DNA of 64,000 bases from an uncultured Alistipes sp. (GTDB lineage Bacteria > Bacteroidota > Bacteroidia > Bacteroidales > Rikenellaceae): contig CALVCS010000010.1 of assembly GCA_944326035.1 (NCBI GenBank), forward strand, positions 62,001 to 126,000, in the 5' to 3' direction. The notes below the pieces were generated by a model. That model searched no databases. It was not told the origin of the DNA and was given only the letters and a program-made list of their open reading frames with translations. The translations under genes were made by a program, and so were the position numbers. Shown in pieces: positions 60,449 to 64,000 of the stretch. Position 1 is the stretch's first letter. Each line of letters opens with the position of its first letter.

Positions 60449-60480
60449 CAAATATAAAGGAAAATTCACCCTTTTGCAAA
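60449..60480 (-). promoter_or_regulatory. Promoter of the initiator tRNA
   Basis: TTTG (60477-60480), 20 bases, TATATTTG (60449-60456) on the minus strand. Start near 60442, about five bases before the tRNA. Confidence 0.65.
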
Positions 60481-60583
60481 TATTTTCTGAGAAATAAAAT
60501 TTTTTTGAATGGAGGAGTCGCTTCGCAAAGACCGGCTTATAATCTGAAAATGAAAAAGTATAGCCTGTTTTGAGAGCAAAAAT

Positions 60584-60608
60584 AAAACGGTCCGTGAGGA
60601 CCGTTTTT
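60584..60608 (-). terminator. Terminator of the Hdr-like operon
   Basis: Ten-pair stem 60584-60593 with 60598-60607, 4-base loop, then TTTTATTTTT on the minus strand, 19 bases after the HdrD-like stop. Confidence 0.85.
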
Positions 60609-60626
60609 AGGAAAAAAGAGAGGCGT

Positions 60627-62477
60627 TTAGATCGCCCGTGCGACAATCTCGGCTAAATCATAAACCGGAATCGTAGCTTCGCGAGCAATACCTTTTTTAC
60701 ATAATGGGCAGGCGGTCACGATGCTGGTGGCGCCGGTAGCCGCCAGGGCTGTGGCCACTTGTCCGCTGATGCGTCGTTGCCCTTCGTCATCGATGGCCGT
60801 GTTGGCGATGCTCGAACCGCAGCATAAGGCGTGTTCGCGAGTTTCGGCCGGCTCTTTCAGAATGCCCAAGGCGGCGATAACCTCCCGGGGTGCATCGTAG
60901 ATGCCGCCTCCGCGACCCAATTCACAAGGATCGTGATAGGTAAAGGTCTCGCTCCCGGCATGGAGGTGCAAACGCCCCTCAGCCAGCAATCTTTGGATAT
61001 ATTCGGAGTGGTGCAACACCTCGATGCCTTCCAGCTGGTAATCTTCCTTGAAGACTTTCAGACAGATCGGACAGGAGGTGACCAAAGTCGTAATACCGTG
61101 TTTTTGAAAAAGTTCCTTGTTGAAATTCATCATCTTGCGGGCAGCGTCCACTTCTCCGGCGAGTTTTAAGGGACGACCGCAGCATACGCCACCGTTTTTG
61201 TCGGCCCACCAGACCGTTTCGTGGGCCGCTGCGAAAATCTGTTCCATGGCGAGCAGGATTCTCGGCGTCAGTAAGGTCATGCAGCCGGCGAAATAACCCA
61301 CCTTGCCCTCTCCGGTGGAGGGATCTTTGCCTTGAATATAGGCATAACGGTTCGGCGCATCTGGATAGGCGCGTTTGGCGCGGCTGTTGAGGCGCAGGGT
61401 GTTCTGTTCGATGCCGACGGGACAGGCCTGCTGGCATCGGCCACACATCAGACAGTTGTCGGCCACCGCATCGGTCAGACGTCCATAACGACGGTCCCGC
61501 AGAAAATAGACTGCCTGTACCCCCTGAATGTCGGCGCCACTCTGCAGTTGACAAGGGTCGATACAGATGCCACAACGCGAACAGGCATCGATTTGGAATC
61601 GGTCGTAGGTTGTCTCTTTTTCGGAGGCTCTCAGGCCGGCATTGCGTAAAAAGATCAACGGCATCTCGGTGAAGATGTGCATGTAGCGCGAAAAGGGCAG
61701 TGCAATGAAGAAAACCCCCAACGCAATGGAATAGATCCACCAGGCTCCCAGTTCGATATGTTGGGCTTCGATGATTCGGGCCGGGAGAAAGTTGGCCAAC
61801 CATTGACCGAGACTGCCGGTCAGGAAGCTGCCGCAACCGATGCCGGGCGGGATCAGCTGGGTGTTTTCACTCAGCGTCCAGACATAACCTCCGAAACGCC
61901 ATACTTCGGCACTGGTGAGGCTTTCGGCCAGCAGACGGGCCGGGAAGATCAGCCACAGCGCCGTGAGAGCGATGCGGTCTCCCAGCATGTGTTTGGTGGT
62001 GCGTTTCATGCCCATGACCCGGGACCGGATTCGTTTGAAGAGTGCCAGCCCCACCCCGATCAAAATCAGTAACAACAGGGCATCTTTGATGAGCGAGAAG
62101 TTGAAGGCCCGTTCGAAAATGGGGTGGACGTAGTAAGAGAAAAAGATGTCGACGTACAACGGAACACCTTCGCCTTTGAAGTAGACGTAGGTTTCGATCC
62201 AGCCTACGGTAATCAACAAGAACCACCCCAGGGCAAAACTCGTGTGCATGTAACCCAGCAGGGGGTTGGTGCGCCAGATTTTGCGGTGCAGCAGGGATTC
62301 GTTGATGATTTCGAGGATGGATTTCCAGGTCGCCCGGGTAGGCAACGAGCGCCAGAAAAGCCGTTTTTGCTCCCGACTCAGCCCTACGAACCAGTAGATA
62401 TACTTGAACAGCAGGGTGATCAGCAGGAAAATGGCTCCGGCATAGAACGGAAGCACGAACAGTCTGAAATGTTCCAT
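60627..62477 (-). CDS. HdrD/QmoC-like membrane iron-sulfur protein
   Basis: 616 residues. About six membrane spans in the first ~290 residues, as in QmoC/HdrE-type cytochrome domains, then two [4Fe-4S] motifs (CSRCGICIDPC near 303 and CLMCGRCQQACP near 343) and two CCG domains: VGYFAGCM, VCCGRPLKLAG, LVTSCPICLK and YHDPCELGRG, LCCGSSIAN, VTACPLCKKG. Couples cytoplasmic thiol/ferredoxin redox chemistry to the quinone pool by family knowledge. Its ATG shares one base with the HdrC-like stop. Confidence 0.87.
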   Translation of the reverse strand: MEHFRLFVLPFYAGAIFLLITLLFKYIYWFVGLSREQKRLFWRSLPTRATWKSILEIINESLLHRKIWRTNPLLGYMHTSFALGWFLLITVGWIETYVYFKGEGVPLYVDIFFSYYVHPIFERAFNFSLIKDALLLLILIGVGLALFKRIRSRVMGMKRTTKHMLGDRIALTALWLIFPARLLAESLTSAEVWRFGGYVWTLSENTQLIPPGIGCGSFLTGSLGQWLANFLPARIIEAQHIELGAWWIYSIALGVFFIALPFSRYMHIFTEMPLIFLRNAGLRASEKETTYDRFQIDACSRCGICIDPCQLQSGADIQGVQAVYFLRDRRYGRLTDAVADNCLMCGRCQQACPVGIEQNTLRLNSRAKRAYPDAPNRYAYIQGKDPSTGEGKVGYFAGCMTLLTPRILLAMEQIFAAAHETVWWADKNGGVCCGRPLKLAGEVDAARKMMNFNKELFQKHGITTLVTSCPICLKVFKEDYQLEGIEVLHHSEYIQRLLAEGRLHLHAGSETFTYHDPCELGRGGGIYDAPREVIAALGILKEPAETREHALCCGSSIANTAIDDEGQRRISGQVATALAATGATSIVTACPLCKKGIAREATIPVYDLAEIVARAI

Positions 62478-62812
62478 TATCGCGAACGATTAGCTAAATG
62501 TTTTTTGATGGTCAGCACGATCTGGCGGGTGTTGATTCCGCGCGGACAGGCCAGCCGACATTTCCCGCACAGCATGCATTTTTCCAGCTCCTCGGCCATA
62601 CCTTGATATTCGCCTCGCCGTACCAGCGTATGGACTTTGCGCAGGCTGAACGAGGTGAAGTTAGCGGCTGTACAGGCCGCCGTACAGTTGCCGCAGGCGA
62701 TGCAGGTCTGCAACTCCGGATACTCGCGCAGGAGTTCCTTGGAGTAGCTCATGTCGTTGCGGTCGATATCGATCGACCGGGGACGACTGATCGAATATCC
62801 CCAGGAGGTCAT
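62477..62812 (-). CDS. HdrC-like 4Fe-4S dicluster protein
   Basis: 111 residues. Two four-cysteine motifs, CIACGNCTAACTAAN (about residues 37-51) and CMLCGKCRLACPRGI (about 79-93); the first lacks the usual Pro after the fourth Cys. Electron-transfer subunit bridging the HdrA-like flavoprotein and the membrane subunit. Overlaps the HdrA-like gene by four bases (ATGA) and the next by one, so all three are tightly coupled. Confidence 0.88.
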   Translation of the reverse strand: MTSWGYSISRPRSIDIDRNDMSYSKELLREYPELQTCIACGNCTAACTAANFTSFSLRKVHTLVRRGEYQGMAEELEKCMLCGKCRLACPRGINTRQIVLTIKKHLANRSR

Positions 62813-63831
62813 GGGCGTTTGGAATTAAGGGTTCGGGCTACCTGATAGGCGGCGGCAATGCCTTCGTTGATCGACTCTCCGATATTTTTGGGGGCCGTGA
62901 CGGTCCCGGCATAGAACAGCCGCGGAGAGGAGGAACGGACATTGCCGGCAAATTGATTCAGTGGACGCAGAAAACCGCTCGGATACAGCTCGATGTGACG
63001 ATTCTGGCTGAAGGCTTCGTTGCTGGCTCCGGCCTGCATGCCGACGGCCAGGATCAGCATGTCGACGCTCATGCGTAACGGACGGCCGATAAGCGTGTCT
63101 TCGGCTTTGATATGGATGCGGTGATCGATGGTCGGCGAGGCCTCCGAGATACGCCCCCGAATAAAATGGATGTTGTATTGTTGCTGGGCCTGGCGATACA
63201 GCTCTTCGTAGCCCGGCCCGAACATCCGCATGTCCATGTAGAAGCTGAAAATCTCGGCGTCGGGAATCTGTTGTTTGACTTCGATGGCCTGTTTGACCCC
63301 CGTGATGCAGCAGACGCGCGAACAGTGTCGCTGATTGACTTTTTCATCCCGGGAGCCTACGCAGTGCAGAAAAGCGACGGTTTTGGGGGTCTGGCCGTTG
63401 GCCATGCGGACCCCACCCTCGCGGAACATGCGTTCGACATCGACCGTGGTATAGACGTTGTCGTAGAGGCCGTAGCCGTACTCCTCTTTGCGTTCGGCCG
63501 GGAAAATGTCGAAACCGGAAGCAACCACTACGGCTTCGGCTTCCAGATGACGGCCGTCGGTGAGGGTGACGCCTCGGCCCTCTTCTTCGATGCCGGAGAC
63601 CGTCGTGGCGGTATGTACCTCGGTCGAGGTACTGCCCAGTCGGTTCCGTAAGTCGTCGAGTACTTCATGAGCGGGCGTCATGGTGGGGAAAAGCCGGTCC
63701 CAGCGGCATAACTTGCCGCCCAGCGACTCCTCTTTTTCGATGAGTACCGGTTTGAATCCCAATTCGTCCAGGGTGATGGCCGTCTGCATGCCGGCGACCC
63801 CGCCCCCGATAATGATTACGCGTCCTGTCAT
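62809..63831 (-). CDS. HdrA/QmoA-like FAD oxidoreductase
   Basis: 340 residues, a short HdrA form close to QmoA. FAD motif VIIIGGGVAGMQTAI (about residues 5-19) and the Hdr/Qmo stretch HCVGSRDEK, HCSRVCCITGVKQAIE, FYMDMRMFGPGYEELYRQA (about 155-212). It lacks the N- and C-terminal ferredoxin domains of full HdrA. Likely accepts or bifurcates electrons within the Hdr-like complex. 22 bases after the partial gene upstream. Confidence 0.87.
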   Translation of the reverse strand: MTGRVIIIGGGVAGMQTAITLDELGFKPVLIEKEESLGGKLCRWDRLFPTMTPAHEVLDDLRNRLGSTSTEVHTATTVSGIEEEGRGVTLTDGRHLEAEAVVVASGFDIFPAERKEEYGYGLYDNVYTTVDVERMFREGGVRMANGQTPKTVAFLHCVGSRDEKVNQRHCSRVCCITGVKQAIEVKQQIPDAEIFSFYMDMRMFGPGYEELYRQAQQQYNIHFIRGRISEASPTIDHRIHIKAEDTLIGRPLRMSVDMLILAVGMQAGASNEAFSQNRHIELYPSGFLRPLNQFAGNVRSSSPRLFYAGTVTAPKNIGESINEGIAAAYQVARTLNSKRP

Positions 63832-63852
63832 AGGTTTGCTTCGTTGCGAAAG

Positions 63853-64000
63853 TTATTTCGTATAGCAGCCGATGAGCGAGTCTTCGGGCTTGCCGATGAA
63901 TTTTCCGTTTTTACCCAGGTATTTGGCTCCCGGGTCATATTCGATGCCCATTTTGTCGAGCAGCGGTTCGACGGCCACCTGGTGCAGCTGCATCCCCAGA
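63853..64000 (-). CDS. C-terminal fragment of an upstream Hdr-cluster protein (cut by window edge)
   Basis: Only the last 48 codons are visible (open through base 64000). The visible part includes GMQLHQVAVEPLLDKMGIEY and ends LGKNGKFIGKPEDSLIGCYTK (last residues DSLIGCYTK). I cannot assign a family from this tail. Its place directly before the HdrA-like gene, with a 22-base gap, suggests another subunit of the same complex, possibly HdrB- or QmoB-like. Confidence 0.65.
   Translation of the reverse strand, partial: LGMQLHQVAVEPLLDKMGIEYDPGAKYLGKNGKFIGKPEDSLIGCYTK

Overview
The window is a chromosomal segment of a member of the Bacteroidota, most likely order Bacteroidales. Supporting signs: a type-B fumarate reductase/succinate dehydrogenase operon (C-A-B), a lipidated TamA-like protein (TamL), a DUF4271-hemD-rnpA-yidD string, very few Shine-Dalgarno sequences, and a promoter grammar of TAnnTTTG with, in the best cases, TTTG about 19-20 bases upstream. 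A Rikenellaceae/Alistipes-like placement is a guess from the fairly high GC impression. There is no rRNA, phage, insertion sequence or CRISPR array; the window is mostly housekeeping with short accessory blocks.

Layout. 1-4836 (minus): the classical tRNA-Thr/Tyr/Gly/Gly - tuf - tRNA-Trp - secE - nusG - rplK - rplA - rplJ - rplL translation/transcription locus, cut off inside rplL. 5069-11065 (minus): rnr, then a nitroreductase - alanyl-tRNA editing protein - tamL operon. 11257-13576 (plus): dapF, a small acidic protein, an alpha/beta hydrolase. 13906-21504 (minus): dnaX, then manA - dCMP deaminase - DUF4435 (Toprim-like) - serine O-acetyltransferase - LtaS-type sulfatase. 21605-24974 (plus): ABC-2 ATPase/permease pair and galE. 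25364-28804 (minus): frdCAB. 29262-36864 (plus): PfkB kinase, 5-FTHF cyclo-ligase, a small membrane protein, S41 protease, histidine kinase, DUF4271, hemD, rnpA, yidD. 37287-40642 (minus): nitroreductase, dnaG, mntP-like. 40938-43444 (plus): uvrB and a GtrA-like protein. 43546-44607 (minus): M23/LysM lipoprotein. 45138-49030 (plus): trxB, LuxE/PaaK-like enzyme, polysaccharide pyruvyl transferase-like protein, GT2. 49122-55012 (minus): GT2, APH-fold kinase, GH109-like protein, GH92; divergent from a GH29 alpha-L-fucosidase (55351-56652). 56764-59226 (minus): UDG-like protein, cyclophilin lipoprotein, metallophosphoesterase. 59769-60278 (plus): GNAT. 60365-64000 (minus): initiator tRNA and a Qmo/Hdr-like membrane electron-transfer cluster running off the window edge.

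Themes. The glycosidases GH29, GH92 and GH109 plus a sugar-kinase-like protein form a small host-glycan salvage block without SusC/SusD. The fumarate reductase and the Hdr/Qmo-like cluster point to an anaerobic quinone-linked metabolism. Several junctions between operons are filled with degenerate tandem arrays of roughly 17-24 bases, and many transcription units end in strong, often bidirectional hairpins. Two genes (uvrB and the NfsA-like nitroreductase) have the promoter motif only 4 bases from the ATG, suggesting leaderless mRNAs. I see no clearly new defence or mobile system; the most interesting candidates are the trxB-LuxE-like-glycan operon, the GH109/kinase pair, the Qmo-like cluster and the eroded repeats.
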